Positions 53,401 to 64,000 of a stretch of 64,000 nucleotides of DNA are shown piece by piece. The position numbers and the translations under genes were made by a program. Source of the DNA: Cepaea nemoralis (Eukaryota > Mollusca > Gastropoda > Stylommatophora > Helicidae); assembly GCA_014155875.1 (NCBI GenBank), contig JACEFZ010017449.1, forward strand, positions 782,501 to 846,500, written 5' to 3'. Position 1 is the stretch's first letter. Every line of letters begins with the position of its first letter. The notes beneath the pieces were generated by a model that ran no database searches, had not been told where the DNA came from, and was given only the letters and a program-made list of their open reading frames with translations.

Positions 53401-54282
53401 TAACTAGGGGGCTGATCACAACGTCCTCGAAACGACGTGCAAATGACAAAATTTAAAAAGTGATTACGAATTCGTCTTCAATAATATTCTTGTTCTACTT
53501 GGTTCGTTGAAATGTTATGTCTGCAACGGTGTCTCTTGTATAGATTCCAATGTGTCTTTAACAACATGAGACTAGAACCATATCGCCATGCTCTACAAGG
53601 CATGTAACAATGTCCCTTTACTTGTATAGGGCAATTAGCAACTCTCCGGCCAACATAATTTACGGCCTGTTATGTCTTCACAACGACCGCAGTAAAATCA
53701 ACATGCTTGCCCCGTTGATGTACAGCGTCTTGACGGCCTCTTGCCGTGTGATGGCGGCCCTCCCGGGGGGATCCCCGCCTTCCCTTGTCGCTTATTCGAG
53801 AGCCACTGCTAGGAAACATGAAGCTTCCATAAATCTTGTCATTTCCGGTGCAGTGAGAACGTCTTGAGAATCAACGCAAGCTGTAATCTCCAGTCATCCA
53901 GTGCCATCTCCGTATTGAAGGTCCGCTGTAATTTATCTTCAACTTCCTGCTCGCCCTTTGATTTGAAAATGACCCATATAAGGTAAGAATTAACGAGGAG
54001 GGGTTATCCGAGGAAGAAGGCTGAAACTGCTACAGGAATCTGGGCGTGAAGGGGCTTGGATAAATGAATAAATGTAGATATGAAATTCATGCATTTATAT
54101 AAAGGCGAATGAACTGATGCGTTGTCGAAACTCAACAGTGAACTAACGATACTGCTTTAGTTCCTTCTGATCCAACAAGTTTCTTCGAACAGACATCCTC
54201 TTGTCGCAGTTAGCACCTTCTATTGCAGTTAGCTCCATTCGTTCCCTTCAATGCCTTAGTAGGCAATTGTAAAAAATTCAGC
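53401..54282. other. Unassigned sequence
   Basis: The minus strand has a string TAPEMTRFMEASCFLAVALE followed by a stop (about 53765-53870). I cannot assign it. No other feature is recognised. Confidence 0.3.
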
Positions 54283-54345
54283 GTCGGTGCAGAATCGAAC
54301 CTATGGCAAGAAGGCTGCCAGGTGAGCGTCTAGCTACTAGCCTTG
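54283..54345 (-). mobile_element. SINE F-like tRNA head (antisense)
   Basis: The minus strand reads TAGTAGCTAGACGCTCACCT (A-box) and CATAGGTTCGATTCTGCACC (B-box). The head matches 10811. Confidence 0.6.
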
Positions 54346-54418
54346 GCTCGCACATCTAGCCTTGGCTCGCACATCTAGCCTTGGCTCGCACATCTAGCCT
54401 TGACTCGCACGTCTAAGA
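54338..54418. repeat. 19-bp tandem repeat at a SINE head
   Basis: TAGCCTTGGCTCGCACATC occurs four times (the last with two changes), growing out of the 5' end of the antisense SINE F head. Confidence 0.9.
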
Positions 54419-54499
54419 GTCGTGACCTCACGTGCTGGCTTTCCTGACATTAACAGCTGATATGAAAACTTCCTGTCAGCAAAATATATCATACGTTCA

Positions 54500-54860
54500 T
54501 CGATGTCATCAGCTCGTCTGTTTCATAAGTTCGTCTAATTTCATCAGTCCTCTATTTAATCAGTTATTTTATTTCATTAGCCCTCTATTTCATAAGTTCT
54601 TATATTTCAGCAGCCCTCTACTTCACCAGTTCGTATTTTCAGTAGTCCTCTATTTCGTAAGATCTTATATTTCACCAGTCCGCTACTTAATCAGTTCTTA
54701 TATTTTATCAGTCATCTATTTCACAAGTTATAATATTTCTTAAGTCCTCTATTTCATCAGTTCTCTGTTTAATCAATTTCTTCTACTTTGATACGTTCGT
54801 CTAATTTATCAGTGCTCTATTTCATCAGTTTTCTATATCATCAATTCCTCAACTAGTCAC
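54500..54860. repeat. Degenerate 16/17-bp repeat (TATTTCATCAGTTCTCT)
   Basis: About 20 units alternating 16 and 17 bp (33-bp dimers). Two further short blocks lie at 55105-55175. Units have diverged far more than in the other arrays, so it is older. Confidence 0.8.
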
Positions 54861-54869
54861 CAAAGCCAT

Positions 54870-55060
54870 TACTTGCCTTTGGCGTCGGTCGTCATGTTTA
54901 CACACAGCCTCCTGTCTCATGTAATGCCAATAATTTCCGATACAGATGATACCCTATATCTCTATCAAGCTGCCTAACTCTTCTCTGTAGCCTTTCCCCT
55001 GTTCTCTTCCCATGTAACTTTCCTGTTGCCAGCTTCGAAGCTATCACATCTCATACCATA
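54870..55060 (-). mobile_element. LINE-Y 3' fragment (antisense)
   Basis: The minus frame has SVSEIIGIT then DRRLCVNMTTDAKG and, upstream, a K-R-T-G-E-R-L-Q-R basic stretch. It matches the VSEIIDTxxDRRLWTDM end at 35577. It interrupts the degenerate TTTCATCAGT repeats. Confidence 0.65.
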
Positions 55061-55949
55061 TCCAATATTGTGAACGTACGGATAGTTAAATCTTCATACA
55101 TTTGTCAATTTCATCAGTCTCTATTTAATCAGTCCCCTATTTCATCAGTTCCTCTATTTCATCAGTTCTCTGTGTATACTTCTTTCTTCTACTTCTGTCA
55201 GTGCCACAGAATACACGTGTGTTTATTTATAATACCATATCCTAAAGATGCAAACTGTCTGTCCCGAGTATAACCCGTTTTCAGAACCAATGCTATATAT
55301 CACCTACGCACTTCTCATTAATCTATTAATCGCCCACAGCTCACAACCATACATCAGAAATCAAGCTCGCAACACTCAAATAAAACACTAAGAGAAACAG
55401 ACAGAATACTTAAATCACTGTACACTTTCTTCTCCAAACATTTAACGATCAGTACGTTCACAATTTATTTCTTCCAAGTTTCAAAACCCGCGGGTAGAGT
55501 TAATAAATTAAATTGCTATCTTCAAAACGAGGTCCCGCGCACATAATTCATGTCACTATCCACTCTACTATCAGCGGGCCCATTTAAGTCAACAGAATAT
55601 GGTATCTGGGCCTATTATGACAACGAAACCCCTGCCTACTTACAGCGCGAGCTTAACACTGCCCGTGGGGCGTAGCCAAGGTGTAATCTCAAAGTGTGCA
55701 ACAGACAGGTGTAAATAAGATTATACTTCCTCTGAGAACTATTTTGACACTTGCGATTGGTCCCTGGTTACTATGAAATAAGCTAGTTGCAGGTCTTTTA
55801 CAGACATGACATCGCATTCAACCCTAGAATGTTTTATCTATTTGTGATTTTTCTAGGCTTTAAAACAATGTATACTCTTGGTGATTTTAAACATAGAAAT
55901 GACAAATATGTTGCGCGATTTATTGTCTGGCGTATTTCGATATTACTGA
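55061..55949. other. Mostly unassigned
   Basis: At 55270-55450 the minus strand has FLMYGCELWAINRLM, resembling the LLYGxExW motif after LINE RT domains, so a LINE scrap is possible. 55450-55949 is unassigned. Confidence 0.4.
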
Positions 55950-56208
55950 TTTTTTTTTTTAAATGTTGCGTATCCCTTACGGAACGTTGCAGTCAACAGC
56001 AGCATTTTTCAGCTGCTGTTGATGTACTAGGCAAATGTTACGTCCAGTAGTTTGCCATTGCTTTCTGAACGACCGGCTCCCATACCAGCAGGTTATAACA
56101 CAACGCTACACGGTCTGCTGCACAAATCGGTCGCAGCTGAGCTTCGAACGCCTGGTACCCGGCTCACGAACCGCGTTCGCAAGCCTTTAGCCACGAAGCC
56201 GGCCTTAT
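55950..56208 (-). mobile_element. SINE A, full length (antisense)
   Basis: T-run, GTTGCGTATCCCTTACGGAA, CAGCATTTTTCAGCTGCTGT, TGCTTTCTGAACGACCGGCT, GGTCTGCTGCACAAATCGGT, GAGCTTCGAACGCCTGGTAC (B-box), TTTAGCCACGAAGCCGGCC (5' end). Its head end matches that of the 1000-1198 copy. Confidence 0.88.
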
Positions 56209-56344
56209 TACTGATACTTAAGGTGAAATAATTAAAACACATAATCACCGGTATTGTTCGCATGTGAAGCATCCCCATGGTAATTTCCAAGCTCCCATAT
56301 CCCACTCGCATCCTATATAACTATGTTTGCACAAAGCCAGCTGG

Positions 56345-56520
56345 AACAGCCCAATTTACGTTCAGCAGTTTGCTATTGCTTACTGAACCGCCGACTAGCA
56401 CAACATTGTGAAAATACATGCAATGCGGCCTACTTCCAAATCGCACTAAAATCGATCCCGGTCCGGTATGGCGGGACTGCCAAATTGCTCTCACTACCTC
56501 TAAGCTACAGACGCAGACTA
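56345..56520 (-). mobile_element. SINE A, diverged 5' part (antisense)
   Basis: TTTACGTTCAGCAGTTTGCT, TGCTTACTGAACCGCCGACT, then a diverged head (CGGTCCGGTATGGCGGGACT). Confidence 0.55.
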
Positions 56521-56574
56521 CTACGACATACACCTGAACAAGGGCTGGTCGGAAATCCCATATGCGAGCACATA

Positions 56575-56960
56575 TCCCATAAACAAACATTGAGAGCATC
56601 TGTTGGCCGTTTTCCACAGGACATGCTGGTGTGATAGAGAAGAGCGGGCGGACAGACTGGCTGGATCTGCACCGCTCTGTGGGGTAGTGATGATAAGGCT
56701 GTGGTTGGGATCGTGTCTATAGTGCGGAGAAAAAGATAGATAATCACGGAATCTGAAGAGAATGGTGCTACAGGGAGTGACCAGAGGATCTGGCCAACAC
56801 TCAGGACTCCGAGGACAGGCCAGACGGACAAATAATCAGGCTGCTACTGATAAAATTTTCTTCGGACTCTTCGTTGTGTGTTGAAGATGAGAAAGAAGCA
56901 GGTGTCGGAATTCCCGCATGCTGTCATGTGGGTTTTTAATTCAACTCAACTCAACAAGCA
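56575..56960 (+). mobile_element. RNase H-type LINE 3' end
   Basis: Reads FSTGHAGV, then EERADRLAGSAPLCGV, GVTRGSGQHSGLRGQARRTN and NQAATDKI. The RNase H His and Asp are both recognisable, separated by a stop. It ends with CAACTCAACTCAAC. Related to 43042 and 42600. Confidence 0.75.
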
Positions 56961-57114
56961 GCTGATAACTACATCGAGTACCGACTGGCACCCAAAGCGG
57001 CAGAGAAAACTGCAGTGAAGGGGATTCCCCATAAACATTAGACAGTATGTTATAAATGTACATGACATTTCATTGGGACATTATGATAAACACATGAAAA
57101 AAGTATTAAGTGGC

Positions 57115-57235
57115 AATAAATAGTTGCGTTGAGTCAAGAACCGACATCACAGCACTTGGGACATTCCCAAACGTGCTGTCTTCATCTTCAACAATCAGCG
57201 AAGAGTCCCAATACTTATTGTACCAGACCAATATT
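57115..57235 (-). mobile_element. RNase H-type LINE, extreme 3' end (antisense)
   Basis: The minus frame reads LIVEDEDSTFGNVPSAVMSV, with plus-strand CAAGAACCGACATCACAGCA matching 42685-42705 and 43098-43110. Its tail (GACTCAACGCAAC) resembles 56940-56955. Confidence 0.65.
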
Positions 57236-58659
57236 TTAGACGCAATACACATTCTGATATATGAATTGACGTTAGTGAATATTAGATCAACAGATAAAAG
57301 GATATATAAGTTAAATATATTGAAGGACAAATGAATAGCTAGATAAGGCTGGTGTGCGGTTTACTAGTATACAGCTTACCTACATTTTCTCGAGTGTGGA
57401 CGTCTGTTTGCCATATTGCCACGTCAATAACAGTAATAGCTTGTGGCTGTTACCCATCAGTTTCGTCCAATCCACGCCCACCTCAATGCATGTTGCTTTA
57501 CGACTTGTTGCTGTAAATCATCGCCCGACCCTCAACAACAACTGTTTAGTGAAGCCATCAAAGACCCAGCGTTTCTTCTAGCCAAAGTACGGTTGGTAGC
57601 TATGGACTAATCAATAGCTTTAAATGGGAGTTCATCGCAATTGTCGCTGTGCGTGATGAACTCATTTTCAACACTTTCCCCAGTGATGATTCCGGGAACA
57701 AAGCCATAATACAGCCCGTCCGTGTGCGAGAATACACCTGAGACCCAGGTGAACTGGCGAGGTTAACGGGGAAGCTGGGAGTGGGCATCTTGTAGGTTGG
57801 AAAAATCTATCTTAAACACAATCTTGTAAATATCAAACATCGGCTAGCGGCTGAGAGGGGAAAGTGCATGCTGATTTTCTCGATTGGAGGAGAGTTAACT
57901 TGGGAAACAATTTAACCTTTGGAGACGTAAAACGACCGTAGTTTGACTAATTCAATGAATCGACGACTCTCGCATGGTCATAAATGGGATAATTTATCGA
58001 ACAGCGGGGAGGAAATCATTGCACCAATAAACCTTCTCTATTGAACAGGATGAACAAGGTTGGTTGTACTGGTGTTGGCTTTCATAGTACTTTCAAAGCA
58101 GATTCTGTTTTCATTGTTGGGTATATTGATTGGACTGAAAACACACGTCTAAGGGACATCTCCGTGCTCCGTCACTATGCACGCTTGGGATAAGCGAAAT
58201 GCTGAAAATTATCTTCAGGACTGTCATCGGTGAGCTGAGAAATTTACTGACCCACTTCAACAAATTGAACGCTCTAAGGAGAAAAAAACGAATATTCTGG
58301 AATGTATTCCCTTCTGCTGGTCCCCCGTAAGTTCCTCATACTGTCTTAGTGTCCCCACAACCACAAATTACACACAATACTCACCACAAACAATGTGTGG
58401 AAGGGATGTACACAAGTTCGGGTCTGCACCTCCCCTTCTCCTCCTCCTCCTCCTCCTCTTCCTCTTCTTCTTTGTCGCTCGTCCATGTTGTTTTTTTTTT
58501 AAATTTTAGATGTATTTGCGTTGTTTAGTTGATAGTAGAGCTGCGATATTTGCACTGTTCGGTCGAAACATCCGAATTATTCGGGCGTTTGTTTACCGGT
58601 GCTAGGGAGTGTACAATGTTAACTATTGACCGACGTTATGCTGTGTTTTTATATTGCTG

Positions 58660-58662
<3 letters not shown>
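57236..58662. other. Mostly unassigned
   Basis: The minus strand at 57609-57770 has an open stretch QFTWVSGVFSHTDGLYYGFV then PGIITGESVENEF and SDNCDELPFKAID before a stop. It reads like protein but I cannot identify it or prove splice sites. CT-rich triplets lie at 58436-58475. The rest is unassigned. Confidence 0.35.

Positions 58663-58738
<76 letters not shown>
58663..58738. repeat. (TC)n microsatellite
   Basis: About 37 TC units. Confidence 0.97.
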
Positions 58739-58741
<3 letters not shown>

Positions 58742-59265
58742 GCCACTCAGACGCAAAATGCTCCAAGCTACCTTTGGCCATTGTTTAAGTATAACGCAAG
58801 ACATAGCGAACGACTAAACATACTTCATCTCCCTAAACCTAGGATAGACTTGCATAAAACGAGCGTACCGTACTCTGCCGCTAAGTTGTGGAACAATCTT
58901 CCACAAGAAATCAAAAACATCACCAATCACTATACACACAGTCGTAACCTGTTTGAACACTATCTCAGTACAGACTACATGTCCCCTAAAACAAAACAAA
59001 GCAACAAACAAACAAAAATAATAATAACAATTATCCCAAACAACTAGTATAATAATTAATAAACATTCCCATATTTATGGTACGTTATACCATCCTTAGG
59101 TATATATACTGGCCATGTTATAATTGCCTTAGTGAGTCAGGTAGTATTACTTTCCATGCGTTTAATGCATATTGTTCTGTTGTCTAAGAATAGCTTCGCA
59201 AGCGATGTATGAATGAAATAACGTATGAGAGGAAAGAGAGAAGAAAGGCAGAATATCAGATGGCT
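58739..59265 (+). mobile_element. LINE C-terminus (LWNNLP type) with 3' UTR
   Basis: The + frame reads NILHLPKPRIDLHKTSVPYS, AAKLWNNLPQEIKN, NLFEHYLSTDYMS. The (V/L)PxPR...YSxAKLWNxLPxxIK pattern is the usual C-terminal end of CR1/L2-like non-LTR ORF2. The 3' UTR (59047-59265) follows. The upstream part is replaced by the (TC)n tract. Confidence 0.75.
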
Positions 59266-59269
59266 TTTT

Positions 59270-60375
<1,106 letters not shown>

Positions 60376-60415
60376 TAGTTTAGCTTAGTCGACGGATCAA
60401 CATCACGGCACACGG
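60376..60415 (-). mobile_element. SINE B, 3' end of an interrupted copy
   Basis: The minus strand reads CCCGTGTGCCGTGATGTTGA then TCC and GACTAAGCTAAAC, the SINE B 3' terminus. The remainder of the same SINE starts at 63735. Confidence 0.82.
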
Positions 60416-60426
60416 GTTATCAGTTA

Positions 60427-61230
60427 TCAGTTATCAGTTGGGGTATCTTCGTTGCACTCCGGACATGTCCATAGGTGCTCAGATCCTCCCCCCAGCATAT
60501 GCATCAGCGTCCGGTGGCTAATAGTGCCAGTTCTGTGTTGGTTGACGAGGCGCTTTGTTTTCCCGATGTACTTCTCGCGTCTGGCTGTGCCGATTCTTAC
60601 TCCCAGGTCTTTCATCCTGGAAAGCGATGTGGAATCACTGGCGTCAAAATCCTCTGTTCTCGCCATATCTTTAAGGGCGTTAATGACATCGGCACGATCC
60701 ATGGGCTGGCCATCTACAGGGGGTGCAGAGCCAGCCAATTTATCAGCTCGTTCATTTCCCTCGACTCCCGCATGTCCCGGGACGAAGATGAAGGTGACTT
60801 TGCGGACAACAGACTTCCGCAGCGACTCAGTCCACTGTCTACGTACAGATCCAGCTTCGACCTTCTGAATCATGCTCATTGAATCACTTAGTACACACAC
60901 GTTGGTATAATGCTGTGATTCCAGCCATATGAAAGCCTGTGTAACTGCCATCACCTCCATCGTCATGCTGCTCGTGGTCATAGAGTGGGCACCACTGGAT
61001 TCTTGAACGGTTCGGCCCGCTGAACGGGCTGTAAATGCCCACGCACTTCTCTGCTGCTTTACAACAGATCCATCTGTATAGATGAGCACTTCGGGGCTAT
61101 CTGAGTGATCATAGATGAGCGCGTTAACCTCTGCATTGACAGCAGCAGGGTTCTGCTCTCTGCACCGTCTGTCGAGTGTGATAATGCAGGAGAAGGTACA
61201 CTTAAAACTGGAGGCACCGGCACCCATTCC
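60427..61230 (-). CDS. RNase H domain and C-terminal end of I-like LINE ORF2
   Basis: Encodes the RNase H that removes RNA from the RNA-DNA hybrid during integration. In the 289-codon frame beginning at 61296 all catalytic positions are visible: D75 (IYTDGSV), E114 (MTMEVMAV), D138 (VLSDSMSM), H175 and D185 (PGHAGVEGNERADKLAG). A C-terminal tail ends HLWTCPECNEDTPTDN with a Cys pair. The first about 30 codons of that frame are out-of-frame read-through, so homologous sequence starts around KCTFSCIITLDRRCREQN. This frame is -1 relative to the RT frame, so it is normally the continuation of that polyprotein. Stop at 60427 lies in the tail repeat. Confidence 0.88.
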   Translation of the reverse strand, partial: GMGAGASSFKCTFSCIITLDRRCREQNPAAVNAEVNALIYDHSDSPEVLIYTDGSVVKQQRSAWAFTARSAGRTVQESSGAHSMTTSSMTMEVMAVTQAFIWLESQHYTNVCVLSDSMSMIQKVEAGSVRRQWTESLRKSVVRKVTFIFVPGHAGVEGNERADKLAGSAPPVDGQPMDRADVINALKDMARTEDFDASDSTSLSRMKDLGVRIGTARREKYIGKTKRLVNQHRTGTISHRTLMHMLGGGSEHLWTCPECNEDTPTDN

Positions 61231-63734
61231 TTGCCGGGGTTGATACTGGTAAGACTGCAGACCTGTCCGACGACATCTTCCGCCCGACCCATCCATGATT
61301 TGCCCCTCTTTAGCCTGTCACCCTTTTCTCTGAATACAGCGTCATGCAGAGGGTGCTGCTCATCTGCACTTATTTTTAAGTATGCACGAGCTCTCCAGAT
61401 CTTGATCCTGTGTTCCATTGTCGGGAAGTCAAGGAGGTATCTCATTGCTACACAGCTGGTGTCTCTCGTGCAGCCCAAAATGATGCGCATGGCTTCGTTT
61501 TGTACCTTTTCAAGTCTTCCAATCTGTGTAGGGCTGACAGTGAGGATGGCCAGGGCATACTCGATGCGTGAAAGCACAAGTCCTTGGAACAGAAGTAATA
61601 GCAGTCTTTGCTCGATATTGGCAGTCGCCATGACTCTCATTGCTGCCAAACCTTTTCGAGCCTTCGTTATGACATAGTCGACATGATCTTTGAAGGACAG
61701 GCTACGATCAAGCCTCACGCCAAGATATGTCATTGACTGGGTTCTACTCAGAATGCTCCCATCCATTCTAACTGCCGGCAGGTCTGTTTTCACAATATGG
61801 TTGTTTAGTGAGAACCATGTAACCGTTGCCTTTGCAGGGTTGACAAGGGCATCGGCATCAGCACACCATGAGGAAATTCGATCTAGTTCGCCCTGCATAT
61901 AGTTGGCAACCGCCTGTCTATCTCGACCCTGTCGATACACGAGGATGTCGTCAACGAATGATAGAGTCCTACCCCTCCCATCCAACTGTTGTTCAGTGAT
62001 CGGCACCGTATACACGTTGAATAGTACTGGTGACAGTGGTGAACCCTGTGGCAATCCTGGACATATCGTTATCGGCTCAGAAGACCAACTCCCGCATCTT
62101 AGCACCACCTTCCTTTGGAGTAGAACTGCAGCTATCCATCGTACAAGGTGAGGGTGCACTTTCAGTCTGAGGAGGGTTTGCATCAAGTGCTCGAAAGATA
62201 CTCTGTTATATGCGTCCTCTAAGTCTATGGCGGCCGCACATGTCTCTTCTCTGACCTGAAATCCTTCGTAAACATCTTGAGCAAAGACCGCCACATTCAG
62301 CCATGACTCTTTGTTGCGTCTGTATCCTCCAAGTGTGGGCGGGAAGCAGCCGAGCTGTTCCAAGTCCCAAGCAAGTCTGTGTGCTACAATTTTCTCCAGT
62401 AGCTTGCCAACAGTATTCTGCATCGTAATGATTCTGTAGCCGCTTATCTTGGAGTGGTCTTTGTTCGGTTTTGGCAGCGGCAGCAAGTAGCTGTGTAGCC
62501 ATTCTTCTTTGACCTGACCCCTCTGGATACTGGTGTTGAATTCTCTGGCCAGTTCTTCCATGTCATCATCTGATATCACCATTAGGTCACCATATCGGAT
62601 GCCGTCTGGGCCTGGGGCGGTGTTAGGTGATTTCTTGAGCATTGCACGCAATATGTCAACTGTGATTGTCCATTCTTCGTCTGTCCCGACCCCCTCGCAC
62701 AACTGAGAGAGTGTTGTTGTGGTCCTATGTCTGGCGGGCTCGTCTTTCTGGTCAGTCTGTTCTATGTAGCGTGCAAGAAGGGCCTTACCTTTATCCGCAT
62801 CCGACTTTTTCCATGCGAGGTCTGTGCCTTGAAAGTCTGGTATACCCCTACGTTGTGCAGCACCGTTCATGCTCTTGTGGAGGCGCCAGAATGTCGTAAG
62901 AGATTGCTCGGAGCACACCTTCCTGCAGAACTCGTCCCATTTGTCGGCCTTGGCCTGTTTGGCGCAGGATTTGAATAAAGTCGTCGTCCTAACGACCTCA
63001 GTCTTCAGGTTCGCCAACTCAACCTGTGGCATGTTAGCCTTTCTGGCCTTTTGCCAGTCTTTGACAGCCTGCCTCTTTCCCAGCCACACCTTCTCGACCT
63101 CTCCATTCCACCATGGTGGCTGCAGCCATCTTTCTTGTCTCCTACGGGAGGAAGTTAGTTTCCTTCTTCTGATCTTGCTTATGGCGTCTTGACCAGTGGT
63201 GTCGTACGGGAAGGCATTGGTCTTGTTTCTTTGACTCATGGCCCCGTCTTTCTTGATCAGGATGACACAAGGGTAGTGGTCACTATCGTGGTATCCCAGT
63301 GTGCCCCACCGGCACCTTGGTGCGATGGTGGGCGACACCAGAGCCAAGTCAATGATGCTGTCAGAGTCGCCTGGTCGAGTGGCCATTCTAGTGACCTTCC
63401 CATCATTCAGACAGATTAGGGCAGCAGATGCCAGGGCGTCCTCCAAATCTTCTCCCTGTCTATTGGTGATGCAGTTCCCCCATTGACTGCCTCTGGCATT
63501 GAAGTCCCCGCAGTAGATGATATGCCTTTCATCCATATCGAACAAACTCTGCCATTGTCGCACGTCGACCTTCCCATTTCGCGCATAGACGTTAACGATT
63601 ACAAGCTGCACTGGTGTCATTATTCTTAAAGCCTGCACTTGCAGGGCATCGCTGTTCCAGGCGGACATATCGATCTCAGACACTAGTATGTTGTCGCGGA
63701 CCAGAATGGCCTGTCCGAGGTGCCGCCTGTTAAA
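61190..63734 (-). CDS. Endonuclease-reverse transcriptase of I-like LINE ORF2 (frameshifted, 5'-truncated)
   Basis: Non-LTR ORF2 product that nicks target DNA and reverse-transcribes its own RNA there. The frame is open from the insertion edge (VTPFNRRHLGQAILVRDN) onward; the GTG at 63683 is not a real start. Numbering from there: GDFNARG 59-65 and SDHYP 134-138 are the apurinic-type endonuclease motifs, PGPDGI 357-362, RT core about 395-640, GLPQGSPLSPVLFN 543-556, and catalytic FVDD 576-579 (F-V for the usual Y-A). A thumb and connection region up to about 815 follows. The last about 45 codons after WVPVPPVL are out of frame; the RNase H continues in the -1 frame. No internal stops. The N-terminal about 80 residues of the endonuclease are missing. 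Confidence 0.9.
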
Positions 63735-64000
63735 GGGTGTAACCCATAATAGTTCCGTACTACTCCTAACTCAAGCCTGAGTCCGGAGAAGCTCACCTCA
63801 GTGCACGAACTCTGTAACACCGGCGAGGATGCTGAAATACTTTGGGTAGATTTTTAACTTGAAATTTTGCCCGGACAGCGCCGTTAGGCTACTCTTTTTT
63901 CGTTTTCCAACTGCCAAGGGATTTTTTTTTACGTGTGCACCAATACACACGAACTTCCAATCTCACTACCCAGAGACCATGGGAAATTTTGTTACTGGAG
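63735..64000 (-). mobile_element. SINE B, 5' part of an interrupted copy (runs off window)
   Basis: Plus strand GGGTGTAACCCATAATAGTT, CTCAGTGCACGAACTCTGTA, ATACTTTGGGTAGATTTTTA, CCCGGACAGCGCCGTTAGGC, TCTCACTACCCAGAGACCAT and TTTTGTTACTGGAG are the reverse complement of SINE B. The tRNA head lies beyond the end of the window. Confidence 0.9.

Larger units (their letters stand above)
60416..63734 (-). mobile_element. I-like non-LTR retrotransposon nested in SINE B
   Basis: A 3.3-kb minus-strand element with endonuclease (5'-truncated), reverse transcriptase and RNase H in the order of RNase H-bearing I/Loa/Tad-like clades. The 3' end is a short GATAACT repeat (60416-60437) that also supplies the stop codon. 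Flanks rejoin to an intact SINE B (CACACGGG | GGGTGTAACCC) with a 3-bp overlap GGG. An ORF1 and the N-terminal endonuclease are missing. It is the best preserved element in the window, with an 874-codon open frame, so it is probably the youngest insertion here. Confidence 0.92.

Noticed and set aside
60376..60415. Shared 3' tail between the I-like LINE and SINE B as a mobilisation partnership
   Set aside because: The LINE's other flank continues the same SINE at the exact base, so a nested insertion explains the tail more simply. Listed as the alternative in the findings.
61059..63683. 874-codon frame as a host gene
   Set aside because: Endonuclease and RT motifs in non-LTR order and location inside a SINE show it is a transposable element.
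63683..63683. Start codon of the endonuclease-RT at 63683
   Set aside because: It is GTG inside the endonuclease domain and the frame stays open upstream to the insertion edge; the true start was lost by truncation.

Overview
This is a repeat-dominated eukaryotic window. Spliced exons, tRNA-headed SINEs, 5'-truncated LINEs of several clades, a pogo/Tigger-type DNA transposon remnant and thousands of bases of satellite DNA rule out a prokaryote. There is no operon-like gene packing, no CRISPR and no rRNA. The T-box exons and the repeat style fit a lophotrochozoan with a large genome, most likely a mollusc and perhaps a gastropod. The species-level part of that is inference.

The only host gene I can support firmly is brachyury (bra/TBXT) on the + strand. 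One exon (24603-24698) and the next (34667-34835) encode contiguous T-box sequence. Both have canonical splice sites and matching phase 2/phase 2 junctions, and they are separated by a ~10 kb intron packed with repeats. Exon 34667-34835 carries a T-box signature and brachyury-specific residues. I found neither the upstream exon nor the exon after NGGGQ. Most of the window therefore appears to be intron or flank of this developmental gene.

Layout: 1-19 kb holds an AGT/AGC array, SINEs, RTE-type LINE fragments, a 77-bp minisatellite and a foldback element. 18.5-24.3 kb is satellite (17-bp units with a 67-bp higher-order variant, then 34-bp units). 24.6-34.8 kb is the two brachyury exons with a LINE- and SINE-filled intron. 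35-41 kb is minisatellites (18/19-bp, tetranucleotide, 50-bp) plus LINE 3' ends. 42-45.5 kb is RNase H-bearing LINE ends and a 35-bp minisatellite abutting a Cys-rich exon-like ORF. 46-60 kb is scattered SINEs, a Tigger transposase remnant and LINE ends. 60.4-63.7 kb is the best preserved element, a 3.3-kb non-LTR retrotransposon with endonuclease, reverse transcriptase and RNase H.

Dispersed families are labelled here for convenience. SINE A is the commonest (about 22 pieces), with a tRNA-like head and a conserved 3' domain. SINE B is ~400 bp with an (AACTA)n tail. SINE D, E and F are further tRNA-headed families. Repeats C, H, J and K have no recognised class. LINE groups are RTE (BovB-like, TGAA tail), U, T, V, W, Y, Z, RNase H-type ends, and the I-like element. 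Three separate LINEs sit inside SINEs, and the interrupted SINE can be rejoined across target-site duplications or a short overlap.
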